IMG/VR virus record: IMGVR_UViG_3300037247_000358
Coordinates: 1-50,476 of that record
Direction: 5' to 3' (one strand)
DNA: 50,476 bases
From: a virus
Shown here in pieces: positions 32,756 through 39,730 of this stretch (its first letter is position 1; the number at the start of each line of letters is the position of its first letter). The translations under genes were made by a program, and so were the position numbers. The notes beneath the pieces are model-generated. The model saw nothing but the letters and a program-made list of their open reading frames with translations. It was not told where the DNA came from and searched no databases.

Positions 32756-34420
32756 TTACTGATACCCCGCGTTCACCTGTCGCATCCTCATCCGATTAGT
32801 TTTCAGCATTGCAATATGCTGGGTGTAACTCATCGGCGACTTCATCATCTGCGGAATATACGCCAACGCATCGAGAAGGTCAACATACTTTCCCTTCGGG
32901 AACGTGGTGTACTCCTCAAGGAAACTTTGATGGCGGCGCTGGATGAAGAAACGCTCCTGCTCAAAAATCGGAGAGAGGGAGCGAATGCGCCACTCCTTGC
33001 GTCGTGTTGGAGTGCCGTCTGGCGCATCCACCTCCCCCTTTAGGTCAACAATCCGGACGGTGTTACCTTCAATTTGATTTCTGTAGCGAAGGTGGTATGC
33101 GAGATACTGTTGGCCAGCAATGGCTTCGACACCAAACTTGCCCAAACGCCACTTCTTAGCAAGCTCATAAATCTTGGCAATAAACGAATCGTAGCTGGCG
33201 TGCATAGCCCATGAGTCTAGGAGATAATAGAGGTTATCCTGTGACAGCCCAACTACCGTGATTGCGTGGCGACAGCGACCACTTGCTGCGTTGCCAGCGT
33301 GATTTGGGTCCACTGTCATAGCAAGGCTCAAGTGATTGATTTTCAAGTCCTTGCGTACAAGCCCATTTTTAACTTCGTGGACTATATAGGTGTCTCCAGT
33401 TGCATCTGTGCGATATGAGTAATAACTAAGCCAACTCTCCTTGAAATCAGCGTCCTCCGGCGCCACGGGGTTGTTTAAGAACTGACAAGAGAACATATAA
33501 GAACCAAGCCGCCGCTTCCAACGAAGCAGTTTCTCCTCAGAAAACTCTTCGGGGAAAATTGCCTTGTCAGGTGGATGGACAGAACAGCAACCACCCAAAG
33601 CACTATGGTTCACCAGACGAAACCAAGGTTCCTCTTCGCGGATGTGGGAGTTCAAATCATGGAATGACCACCGATTGCCAACAACCAATTCACTGTTGTC
33701 GTGGAGCCTGTCCTCGGTCTCAAATGCACCGATTAGCAATTGGTGGTAGTTGATAGTCTTTTCCATTTCCGACGCGGATTCAAGAGCCTTGCGGCCAACA
33801 AGGTCGTCCTGAATTGCTTTGTGGTAGTGCCGAGACTGTAAAGCACCACCTACACCAAGGAAGTCAAAGGTTCCTTCACCGTGGGCGGCTCCGGCGCTGC
33901 CTTTGGGACGACGTATGTGAAGGGATTGGTTTGTCCAGACACAAGAAGAGTCTGGTAAAGTTTCAGGAAACAACCCCCGGTAGAGATAATTAGACTCATA
34001 GTGATACCGGATGCGCTTGCCGAGAGTGGCAGCGTTAGTGATGTTCTCACTGACAAGGAGAAATCGCCCGTTTGTATCATGGATTTTCCTCATCCACCTG
34101 ATAAATTCATCAGAATAGCCAAACTGTTGGAGAGCGTCTGCATCTTGTTGGGTAAAGGGGAGTGCCCACCACATAGGCAGACCCTCAGAACAGATAGTGG
34201 ACTTGAAGTGGTCCCGTGGCAACTCATAAACATCTTTGATGAAGGAGCGTTCCAAGGAATTGCAGATTGGAAGATGTAGGTGGTCTGTCAACCTACGACG
34301 CCGAAGGCCAATTTTTATGAAGTAGTAGAGACTACCAAGACAATTAAGCCGGACCAACTGCCGCTTCTCCGCTGGAGAGGCAGCTGAACTAATTGACAGT
34401 GGTACGAACTTTATTTCCAT
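32756..34420 (-). CDS. terL: Terminase large subunit
   Basis: The 554-residue protein has an ATPase and a nuclease half. A Walker A variant, Pro-Arg-Asp-His-Phe-Lys-Ser-Thr (68-75), is followed by acidic residues Asp205-Asp206 in a Lys-Ala-Ile-Gln-Asp-Asp-Leu strand (Walker B), as in phage terminases. The nuclease half starts with Asp371 in Met-Thr-Val-Asp-Pro-Asn-His and continues with Asp402 in Leu-Leu-Asp-Ser-Trp. The enzyme pumps DNA into the prohead and cuts it. The packaging mode (cos or headful) is not evident. No strong ribosome-binding site precedes ATG 34420. Confidence 0.88.
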   Translation of the reverse strand: MEIKFVPLSISSAASPAEKRQLVRLNCLGSLYYFIKIGLRRRRLTDHLHLPICNSLERSFIKDVYELPRDHFKSTICSEGLPMWWALPFTQQDADALQQFGYSDEFIRWMRKIHDTNGRFLLVSENITNAATLGKRIRYHYESNYLYRGLFPETLPDSSCVWTNQSLHIRRPKGSAGAAHGEGTFDFLGVGGALQSRHYHKAIQDDLVGRKALESASEMEKTINYHQLLIGAFETEDRLHDNSELVVGNRWSFHDLNSHIREEEPWFRLVNHSALGGCCSVHPPDKAIFPEEFSEEKLLRWKRRLGSYMFSCQFLNNPVAPEDADFKESWLSYYSYRTDATGDTYIVHEVKNGLVRKDLKINHLSLAMTVDPNHAGNAASGRCRHAITVVGLSQDNLYYLLDSWAMHASYDSFIAKIYELAKKWRLGKFGVEAIAGQQYLAYHLRYRNQIEGNTVRIVDLKGEVDAPDGTPTRRKEWRIRSLSPIFEQERFFIQRRHQSFLEEYTTFPKGKYVDLLDALAYIPQMMKSPMSYTQHIAMLKTNRMRMRQVNAGYQ

Positions 34421-34422
34421 GC

Positions 34423-34689
34423 TTAGTAGTTGATGGGGAGCTTATTGCCCAAAAGCCTGGCCATTCGGCCTCGTTGATAGCTCTTAAAAGTGTTAAGGGA
34501 GCCAAACGTCTGTGGACCAAAGCCTGCTCTGATATTTGGGTCTTGCCCTGGAGGGGCCGGAGCCGGGCCAACAGGCTGCTCGGGTGGGGCTACAGGGACA
34601 GTGCCTACAGAGCCAGCAGGTTTGCCCTTGCCCTGACCACCAACGGGGTCACCGGGCCTTATGGCTATGTCATATGGATAGTTTGGCAT
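34423..34689 (-). CDS. Small Pro/Gly-rich protein, 88 aa
   Basis: The middle is rich in Pro, Gly and Val and looks disordered, and the C-terminus is basic. AAGGA lies before ATG 34689. It sits just upstream of the terminase gene and might be a small virion protein. The family is unknown. Confidence 0.5.
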   Translation of the reverse strand: MPNYPYDIAIRPGDPVGGQGKGKPAGSVGTVPVAPPEQPVGPAPAPPGQDPNIRAGFGPQTFGSLNTFKSYQRGRMARLLGNKLPINY

Positions 34690-34951
34690 TGTCTATCCTT
34701 TGATTTTGAATTAGCACAAGTTCTTCCTCAACACTCCAGGTTCTTGGGTCGGCCGCTGTCGCCTTCTTAAAAGCAATATGTACATCAAGAAACCTTCCGT
34801 TTGACAACTTTTTCCTAAGATGTACATGCATCCTTCCAGGCGGGTCGCAATCAGTATAGTGCCACCCATCCGGCACTGGGTCGCCCTCAAGACGCTCCTG
34901 TATTATGCTTGCTTTAGGTTTACAAGTCTCAAATTCCAGGCCCGTAGCCAT
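34670..34951 (-). CDS. Hypothetical protein, 93 aa
   Basis: Overlaps its neighbours on both sides (23 and 20 bases). The product has a strand-rich middle with Gly-Trp-His-Tyr and Met-His-Val-His-Leu and a helical end. No motif is recognised. Confidence 0.5.
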   Translation of the reverse strand: MATGLEFETCKPKASIIQERLEGDPVPDGWHYTDCDPPGRMHVHLRKKLSNGRFLDVHIAFKKATAADPRTWSVEEELVLIQNQRIDNAKLSI

Positions 34952-35210
34952 AAACTCTACCCATCCTTTCTCTATTCATTGCCCGTCGCTCACCCAAACT
35001 GTGAGCGACCTTTGGTGGGGGCGTTGCACCAGGTATTACGGTTTGTCTACCTTCTGAAATTGCGACCTGAGGTTTCTTTTTGCCCTTGGTTGTGCCTTTG
35101 GCGAAATCACCTGCGACCATGCTACCGCCACTAATAACAAGTCCTGGTTGGCCTGTAAGGACGCCAACACCAGCAATGGCTCCGCCAGCAATTTTCTTGA
35201 GAAGACCCAT
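34929..35210 (-). CDS. Hypothetical protein with hydrophobic start, 93 aa
   Basis: The first 33 residues are Gly/Ala/Val-rich and could form a membrane-interacting segment, and a basic, Pro-rich region follows. It lies after the small terminase gene. A role in packaging or a small head protein is possible; nothing specific is visible. Confidence 0.5.
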   Translation of the reverse strand: MGLLKKIAGGAIAGVGVLTGQPGLVISGGSMVAGDFAKGTTKGKKKPQVAISEGRQTVIPGATPPPKVAHSLGERRAMNRERMGRVYGYGPGI

Positions 35211-35222
35211 GGTTACACCATT

Positions 35223-35717
35223 CTACTGAACTACCTTCGTAGAGGTTTTTGCCTTGGCTACAGCACCGATGGTATTTGCAACTTGGTTGCCATCCTGTAG
35301 GGCGTTGTCAAGCACAAGTGGGGACATATCGGCTGGTACATACCCATCTTCTTCAGGACGCCTGACAACCAATGCCTTGTCAGGGTCAAGGGCGATGATT
35401 TCCTTGGCCGCGACGATGGAGGCACGAGTGTCACGGCGTTGGGTCACTGCGTCTAGTAGTGCTCTCACTGCCGCGGGGACGCCCGGACGAAGTGCGTTGC
35501 GGATTTCTTCCACCTTGCCAGCCATGGCCTCATCCATTTTGGTAAGAGTACCTGTGAGGATGCACTCTTCAGCATCTTTGTACTCTGGTAGAGCTAGAAT
35601 ACGTGAAAGGCCAGGTCGGGAAAGTCCTAGTAACTCTGCAATACGACCATCGGAGATAGCACCGACGACACGCAGGCGGGCTATTTGCTCAAGTTTAATT
35701 CTTACTTTTGGGGTCAC
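35223..35717 (-). CDS. Terminase small subunit-like DNA-binding protein
   Basis: Residues 14-45 contain a helix-turn-helix: Ala-Ile-Ser-Asp-Gly-Arg-Ile-Ala-Glu-Leu-Leu-Gly-Leu-Ser-Arg. The rest is helical, with an Ala-Ala-Lys-Glu-Ile-Ile-Ala-Leu-Asp-Pro segment of the type found in TerS. The length (164) and the position upstream of TerL fit. It would recognise the packaging site on phage DNA. GTG 35717 overlaps the previous stop as GTGA. Confidence 0.65.
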   Translation of the reverse strand: MTPKVRIKLEQIARLRVVGAISDGRIAELLGLSRPGLSRILALPEYKDAEECILTGTLTKMDEAMAGKVEEIRNALRPGVPAAVRALLDAVTQRRDTRASIVAAKEIIALDPDKALVVRRPEEDGYVPADMSPLVLDNALQDGNQVANTIGAVAKAKTSTKVVQ

Positions 35718-35935
35718 TGTAGTTTCGTAATTGAGCCCTCATTGAGGGTTTTGCCCTGCCTCAGCACGGCTTTTCGGATTCCTGCACCAAACTCTATCTC
35801 TGTGTGGTTAGCGCAAGCTACAACACGGAGTTTGCCGACCATTCGGTCCCTGGCCCACTTTTTGCGGCAGGAGCCTTGTCCACAAACAGCACAGTAAAGG
35901 GTTTCGCCTGCGGCCTGTGCTTCGCTAAATGGCAC
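35714..35935 (-). CDS. Small Cys-rich protein before the terminase genes, 73 aa
   Basis: GTG 35935 follows GGAGGAG. The 73 residues contain Cys-Ala-Val-Cys-Gly-Gln-Gly-Ser-Cys-Arg and later Ala-Cys-Ala-Asn-His, a likely zinc site, and a basic middle. It overlaps the TerS-like gene by four bases, so the two are coupled. Role unknown. Confidence 0.65.
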   Translation of the reverse strand: MPFSEAQAAGETLYCAVCGQGSCRKKWARDRMVGKLRVVACANHTEIEFGAGIRKAVLRQGKTLNEGSITKLQ

Positions 35936-35956
35936 GTTGTACTCCTCCGGGAGGCA

Positions 35957-36181
35957 TTAGTCTCCCTCCGTAACTACTTGCGGCTCGAAGAAAGTGTGAA
36001 AGGCCCGCACTAGCGGTGAAACCACGGGAGTGGGGGGGTGGCCCACTTTGGAGAACTGAGGAGGATTAATCCTTTCAGCAGCAACACTGCCAGAGGCGGA
36101 CCTTTCAACGGTCGGACCAAGATTCCGAGAAGCACAGCCAGCTTCCTGTCGGGGGACGAAGTTGGTACACTTCTCGCTCAT
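35957..36181 (-). CDS. First leftward gene, 74 aa, possibly leaderless
   Basis: ATG 36181 lies nine bases after a perfect TATAAT, so the RNA may begin at or within a few bases of the start codon. There is no ribosome-binding site. The product has a Ser/Pro-rich body and two cysteines near its start, with no recognised domain. It might be a leader-encoded peptide, or the frame may be chance and the first real gene is at 35935. Confidence 0.4.
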   Translation of the reverse strand: MSEKCTNFVPRQEAGCASRNLGPTVERSASGSVAAERINPPQFSKVGHPPTPVVSPLVRAFHTFFEPQVVTEGD

Positions 36182-36190
36182 AGTGTCCAC

Positions 36191-36218
36191 ATTATAGCAC
36201 ATCCGTCAAAATCGTCAA
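36191..36218 (-). promoter_or_regulatory. Leftward sigma-70 promoter for the late block
   Basis: On the minus strand, -35 TTGACG (36213-36218), a 16-base spacer, and -10 TATAAT (36191-36196). Transcription would begin at about 36184. It faces the whole virion block. Both elements are near-consensus, so it is probably strong unless repressed. Confidence 0.75.
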
Positions 36219-36569
36219 GGAGTATTTCATGTTTTGAATCAGTAGGATACAAACACAAAACGCATTGCGTTTGGGATTAACTGCCAGTGGCCACGGGCTC
36301 TGCACACCAACTTCGTTACCGAAAGGACTTCGTTACCAAGCTACGCTTCGCAGCCTTCTACGAAACTGCCAAACAGCACCATGTTCGCTTTTTCGTCGCT
36401 AGATGAAGTGTTTAGAGTATAAACAGTTAGCCAAGCTGCGCTCTTCGGCTTTCTGTGAAACGGCTAAAGGCTAGTACGTTACTGGGCTAAAGGCCACTTT
36501 GGTACTGGCGAAGCCAAACGCAGGAATGGAAAAAATTATGTGAGCTGCCTTCATGCCGGGCCGGGGCGT
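36219..36569. other. Divergent control region with imperfect repeats
   Basis: No gene is supported in these 351 bases. Features seen: direct repeats CTTCGTTACC at 36311-36320 and 36328-36337; an imperfect 43-45 base direct repeat (36332-36374 and 36426-36470), the second copy of which can fold as TTAGCC/GGCTAA enclosing AAGC/GCTT; a repeat GGCTAAAGGC at 36462-36471 and 36485-36494; and palindrome copy 4 at 36409-36425. It separates the leftward and rightward promoters and may combine operator and replication-origin functions. Confidence 0.6.
36409..36425. promoter_or_regulatory. Operator-like palindrome, copy 4
   Basis: TGTTTA-GAGTA-TAAACA, identical to copy 1 at 8923. It lies between the two divergent promoters and directly abuts the second imperfect repeat (from 36426). 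Confidence 0.75.
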
Positions 36570-36598
36570 TTGAGTTTTGTGCCTCGTCACACTATATA
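36570..36598 (+). promoter_or_regulatory. Rightward sigma-70 promoter for the early block
   Basis: TTGAGT (36570-36575), a 17-base spacer and TATATA (36593-36598). Transcription would start at about 36605 and enter a structured leader before the first early gene. Confidence 0.6.
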
Positions 36599-36604
36599 TG
36601 AGTA

Positions 36605-36814
36605 CGCTAGAGACAAGGCGTGCAGCAAGGGCCTCACGTTGGGATACTCACCGCTCCACCCTGCTGCGGTTCACCGCTACGCGACAACGTGCTGCGACTG
36701 TCAGTGGTGACCACCCAAGCGCGCAGTTACTAGACCGTCACATCTGTTGGGATGTGCGCCGCAGTTGTAGAGTAGTAAGTCACAGGTGTACAAATCCAAA
36801 CAGAGGTGCCAACC
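36605..36814 (+). ncRNA. Structured 5' leader or small RNA candidate
   Basis: The 210-base untranslated leader holds nested and successive stems: CACGTTG (36635-36641) with CAACGTG (36685-36691) enclosing GCGGT-TC-ACCGC (36666-36677); then GTGGT-G-ACCAC (36704-36714); then CACATC-N6-GATGTG (36739-36756). Such a long, structured leader in a phage early operon may stabilise the RNA, cause antitermination or be an RNA regulator. A plus-strand frame across it lacks features of a real gene. Confidence 0.5.
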
Positions 36815-37141
36815 ATGGCGTTCAAGACACTCAAGCCCATCACGGCAGAGGACGTGAAAGGGGTCAATGGACTCAACCTCACCATCGGGGCCGCCTTGAC
36901 TGTGTTAATCCACAGACTCAAGGACACCCACTTCCAACAGAACACCGTGGAGTACGTGGCTGAGAATGCCCTTATCACGGGTATCAAGGCCATTGACAAC
37001 TCCAAGGGGTACTCCGAGGATATGCTCCGACTCAAGGGGTTCAGAACGGAGCTGGAGGCTGACCCCTCCATCGCCCAAGACCCGAAGAAGATGGCACGGT
37101 TGATGCAGAAGTACCGCATCGGCGCGTCCGTCCAGAGCTGA
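36815..37141 (+). CDS. First early protein, 108 aa
   Basis: ATG 36815 has GAGG at normal spacing; an in-frame GTG nine bases earlier is less likely. The product is helical and soluble, with an Ala-Ala-Leu-Thr-Val-Leu-Ile-His segment near residue 30 and a basic end. It is the first gene behind the early promoter and the structured leader, so it may be made early and in quantity. No known family. Confidence 0.65.
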   Translation: MAFKTLKPITAEDVKGVNGLNLTIGAALTVLIHRLKDTHFQQNTVEYVAENALITGIKAIDNSKGYSEDMLRLKGFRTELEADPSIAQDPKKMARLMQKYRIGASVQS

Positions 37142-37230
37142 CAAGCTCGGTGCACGCAATACCAACAAGCCCCCGCGGCGTGCATCCCAGCAGATGTGAC
37201 AGTTTCACACAATCTAACTGGAGGTCTATC

Positions 37231-37383
37231 ATGGATTGGTTAAGGAGACACATTCAGTTCTTTGATGCCGATTACACCGTCCACCAGATTAGCGGTCTGA
37301 GGTTGTGGAGGTGTAGATTCTGCCATGGGTTGGTAAAAAACGGCAGTACATGCCCAACCTGGCGGTACTGGGTGAGACCATGA
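37231..37383 (+). CDS. Small Trp/Cys protein, 50 aa
   Basis: ATG 37231 follows GGAGG. The product has Trp-Arg-Cys-Arg-Phe-Cys-His-Gly and a third cysteine near its end, which suggests a zinc site. The 89-base gap upstream contains TGCACGC/GCGTGCA stems and a TGTGA-N5-TCACA palindrome at 37195-37209. The end overlaps the next start as ATGA. Confidence 0.6.
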   Translation: MDWLRRHIQFFDADYTVHQISGLRLWRCRFCHGLVKNGSTCPTWRYWVRP

Positions 37384-37646
37384 GAGTCAACCGACAGGTA
37401 CAAGCCGCCATGCGACAGGCTGCTAAGGCCGCAGGCCAGCGGCAACTGAGTGGAATTGATAGTATGTTCCGCCCATTTGCCACGAAGTACGAGCCGCCTG
37501 CGGCATTTGAGGCGAATGCCCCGTGGCACTGCCGCCACAAAGTACTAATGTTCCGCCCCTGCAACCGCTGTGGCCGCACTAAAGCGTTAGCTGACGCAGT
37601 TTGGGGCAAGAGAATCAACCAATTGCTGGCGCAGGCCAAGCCGTAG
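37380..37646 (+). CDS. Small basic protein with Cys/His knuckle, 88 aa
   Basis: ATG 37380 overlaps the previous stop. The N-terminal 40 residues are helical and rich in Ala, Gln and Arg. Residues 47-67 contain His-Cys-Arg-His and Cys-Asn-Arg-Cys-Gly-Arg, a zinc-knuckle. The protein could bind nucleic acid. Confidence 0.6.
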   Translation: MRVNRQVQAAMRQAAKAAGQRQLSGIDSMFRPFATKYEPPAAFEANAPWHCRHKVLMFRPCNRCGRTKALADAVWGKRINQLLAQAKP

Positions 37647-38025
37647 CAACGCTACACACTAACGTACAGGCATATATGCCTGTGTGTTGGTGTTTGTGTG
37701 CTCTATCGCACGTCCCGCTTGCTAGTCCCTTCCAATCCAAAGCGCAACCAGTAAACGGCTCAAAACTGACGGGTTTCAATTATGGCGTTTTTCTCTATTC
37801 CCTATTCTATTCTTCATTTTTTTTTTTTAGATATATTGGACACCACCTGGCAATCCTTCAGATTTGAGATTATCTTTGATTGGTTACCAAGTGGTTGTAG
37901 ACTGGTTGCAGGATGCAAAGCAGGATTGGAGGGTAGTGATTGACGGTAGCTGCGCTAGAGCACACACAGCACACAGTCTCGACAATAATGTTGCTATCAC
38001 ACTGAAAGCAAGGTACTTACAGACC
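37647..38025. other. Gene-poor region with hairpin palindrome and T-run; possible origin
   Basis: No convincing gene. ACAGGCATATATGCCTGT (37666-37683) is a perfect 18-bp palindrome whose flanks extend the RNA stem to about 19 pairs, counting G-U pairs. A 12-base T-run lies at 37817-37828 within an AT-rich stretch (about 37780-37870). A TTG-started frame (37864-38082) overlaps the next start but looks random. Such features occur at replication origins and in terminators. Confidence 0.5.
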
Positions 38026-38054
38026 TTGACACAACAGTTCCACTGTGTGATAAT
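38026..38054 (+). promoter_or_regulatory. Sigma-70 promoter for the second early transcript
   Basis: TTGACA (38026-38031), 17-base spacer, GATAAT (38049-38054). The spacer contains CAGT-TCC-ACTG, a short palindrome between the two elements, a possible operator site. Transcription would start near 38061, 18 bases before the next gene. Confidence 0.7.
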
Positions 38055-38078
38055 ACTCCTGTCCTACAGGAGAAACCA

Positions 38079-38450
38079 ATGACAACCAATAGCAACACCG
38101 TGAAACTTTGTAACTGCGGGAGGGAGGTACGACCGTTTCCTCATTGCATTTCATGTGGGAGTTTCAATGTTTATGGCAAGTCCACAAATTCAATCCGACT
38201 ACAACTCCCTAACACAGGGGAGGGGACTGGAAGCCCAGCAGAATACCTAACGGCTAGAGGCTTCAAGTGCCGTAGATGCCTGACGGAGTTCCATGAAGCA
38301 GAGGGTTGTGAGGCACCAGCATTTGAGAGCAAGTCAATGGCACAGAAGCGGAAGATAGATGAGGCAGGTGCCAAGCTGGGTACTGCATTGCAGGCCGCGG
38401 GCGGTAGCAGGGAGGAGCTTTTGAAACAGATGTTTGGGAAGAAGCAGTAG
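38079..38450 (+). CDS. Zinc-ribbon protein, 123 aa
   Basis: AGGAG precedes ATG 38079. The product has Cys-Asn-Cys-Gly, Cys-Ile-Ser-Cys-Gly, and a second pair Cys-Arg-Arg-Cys further on, giving at least one ribbon. The C-terminal 50 residues are helical, with a Gly-Gly-Ser-Arg-Glu-Glu-Leu-Leu-Lys-Gln-Met stretch that recurs in form at the end of the zinc-finger protein at 45749-46291 and may be a shared tail. Unknown role, perhaps regulatory. Confidence 0.65.
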   Translation: MTTNSNTVKLCNCGREVRPFPHCISCGSFNVYGKSTNSIRLQLPNTGEGTGSPAEYLTARGFKCRRCLTEFHEAEGCEAPAFESKSMAQKRKIDEAGAKLGTALQAAGGSREELLKQMFGKKQ

Positions 38451-38490
38451 TAACGGAGCCGAAGGCAGCGACCTTCAGGAGGTAAACACA

Positions 38491-38802
38491 GTGGACGGAA
38501 AACCATCAGCGGGGGCGTTGAGGGCTGCTGAGAGTTTGATACAAAGCAATATGATTCAATGCCAAGGTATCGGCAACAGGATACGCCAAGCCCGAAAGTT
38601 GGACGCTGCCACCTTCATTGACCGCGAAACCGGCGTAGCAGAGTTGTTGGAGGCCGCAAGAGACGCAGAGGAATCACTTCGGCATGTAATAGAAGAGGCC
38701 AAAACATTTCGTAACCCACAACCCTGGAAGACTGAAATGCGTGAGGAGCGTCATACAAAACTCAGAGCCGCCATTGCCAAAGTCGAAGGCAGCGGCCATT
38801 AG
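38491..38802 (+). CDS. Hypothetical helical protein, 103 aa
   Basis: GTG 38491 is chosen because AGGAGG lies at normal distance; the upstream in-frame ATG at 38434 would overlap the previous gene. The product is helical and charged, with a Glu-Ser-Leu-Arg-His-Val-Ile-Glu-Glu segment. No family recognised. A TAAACA half site lies in its ribosome-binding region but its partner half is absent. Confidence 0.6.
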   Translation: MDGKPSAGALRAAESLIQSNMIQCQGIGNRIRQARKLDAATFIDRETGVAELLEAARDAEESLRHVIEEAKTFRNPQPWKTEMREERHTKLRAAIAKVEGSGH

Positions 38803-38805
38803 TAC

Positions 38806-39000
38806 ATGATTCCATACACATTTGTCATACACCCACGAGATAGTTATGTAATGTGGTTCATGCACCAAAGGAGACAAGCACTACAACAGTGGTGGTCAAC
38901 AAGGAAATGGAAATGGCTGTCCTGGACAGAGTGGTGGGACGATAGACCATGGAAATGGAACAAGAAACGGAGGCAGCGGCCTCTAGAGCCTAACGGCTAA
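38806..39000 (+). CDS. Tryptophan-rich basic protein, 64 aa
   Basis: Ten of 64 residues are tryptophan, with a Trp-Lys-Trp-Leu-Ser-Trp-x-x-Trp-Trp stretch and a very basic tail (Lys-Lys-Arg-Arg). No ribosome-binding site is clear, and the gene starts three bases after the previous stop. The composition is typical of membrane-active peptides. It may also be a chance frame. Confidence 0.4.
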   Translation: MIPYTFVIHPRDSYVMWFMHQRRQALQQWWSTRKWKWLSWTEWWDDRPWKWNKKRRQRPLEPNG

Positions 39001-39016
39001 GCAAACGGAGGCAAAC

Positions 39017-39181
39017 GTGAAACACCGCAACAAAGAGCAACTGCTTGAAGCAACCAAACGCTCAGCCGTGGAATTGAAGAAGCACGAAAGCTACACAGCA
39101 TATTGGTCAGCCACAATACTGCTGCGTCGGCTCAAAAACCCCTGCCCATGCGGGCCACAATGCCCAAGGAAGGAGGCATAG
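39017..39181 (+). CDS. Small protein with C-terminal cysteine cluster, 54 aa
   Basis: GTG 39017 follows GGAGG. The product has a helical start and ends with Cys-Pro-Cys-Gly-Pro-Gln-Cys, a metal-binding cluster. It ends two bases before the next GTG. Function unknown. Confidence 0.6.
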   Translation: MKHRNKEQLLEATKRSAVELKKHESYTAYWSATILLRRLKNPCPCGPQCPRKEA

Positions 39182-39182
39182 C

Positions 39183-39398
39183 GTGGATGCCCTAGAGTAT
39201 AAAGCCGTTGCCGAAGGCATCAGAACCGCCCTCTACGATATGGAGGACTGGCCAGAACAGAGCATTGTGACGACGGTCACAGGCAGAATTGTAGAGAGGC
39301 TGTGCCAACAGTTCACCAGCCATGATAAGGACTTCAACCGTAAAATGTTCACTGACGCAATCTACGAAGAGGCATCGGATGAGGACATCCCGTTCTGA
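39183..39398 (+). CDS. Small acidic helical protein, 71 aa
   Basis: GTG 39183 has GGAGG seven bases upstream. The product is helical, with a Tyr-Asp-Met-Glu-Asp-Trp-Pro segment and an acidic end (Ala-Ser-Asp-Glu-Asp-Ile-Pro-Phe). No known domain. Confidence 0.6.
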   Translation: MDALEYKAVAEGIRTALYDMEDWPEQSIVTTVTGRIVERLCQQFTSHDKDFNRKMFTDAIYEEASDEDIPF

Positions 39399-39413
39399 AG
39401 GAGAAGCCGTGGC

Positions 39414-39512
39414 ATGAGAACTTGCAAGAATTGCGGGAAGCTGTACCCCGTACACAACTGGGCAGATATGCTGTCGCAGACCTGTCCAAAATGCAGGGAG
39501 GTGAAACCGTGA
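39414..39512 (+). CDS. Tiny zinc-ribbon protein, 32 aa
   Basis: Starts at ATG 39414 with AAGGAG ten bases upstream. Only 32 residues, but with two cysteine pairs in classic ribbon spacing: Cys-Lys-Asn-Cys-Gly and Cys-Pro-Lys-Cys. Overlap with the next start (GTGA) suggests coupled translation. It is among the smallest supported genes here. Confidence 0.6.
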   Translation: MRTCKNCGKLYPVHNWADMLSQTCPKCREVKP

Positions 39513-39730
39513 CAATCGACAAGGCCAAACGGGCACTACACCGCGGCAACGGTATCCAAGTCAGTAAGCTAGAGTACAAGGAGCCAACGCTGTTCCATGG
39601 CATCCTAGCAACCAGCAGGGGCCCAGTCCTAGTTGGTTGGATTAACATAAAACACCGTTTTCCAAGACACAGACTATTAGCCGCTGCGCTTAGTGACGCA
39701 GTGGTTGTTCCACGAAAGGAGTTGTTATGA
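39509..39730 (+). CDS. Small beta protein, 73 aa
   Basis: GTG 39509 with GGGAGG upstream. The product is strand-rich with Gly-Pro-Val-Leu-Val-Gly-Trp-Ile and a basic end. It overlaps both neighbours as ATGA/GTGA. No family recognised. Confidence 0.6.
   Translation: MTIDKAKRALHRGNGIQVSKLEYKEPTLFHGILATSRGPVLVGWINIKHRFPRHRLLAAALSDAVVVPRKELL

Noticed and set aside
36780-36815. Possible tRNA T-arm near GTGTACAAATCC
   Set aside because: No matching acceptor or D-arm is found, and the segment lies in the structured leader of the first early gene.
36577-36963. Plus-strand frame of about 128 residues through the leader and into the first early gene
   Set aside because: It shows no ribosome-binding site, it is in a different frame from the supported gene at 36815, and its amino acid composition looks random.
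37195-37209. CRP-like TGTGA-N5-TCACA palindrome
   Set aside because: The spacer is five bases, not six, and no host context supports CRP control; kept only as a note.
37817-37828. T-run as a terminator tail for the palindrome at 37666
   Set aside because: It lies more than 130 bases downstream of the stem, too far for an intrinsic terminator.
37864-38082. TTG-started frame of 72 residues overlapping the next gene
   Set aside because: It contains a strong promoter and shows no coding character; the ATGA overlap is probably coincidence.
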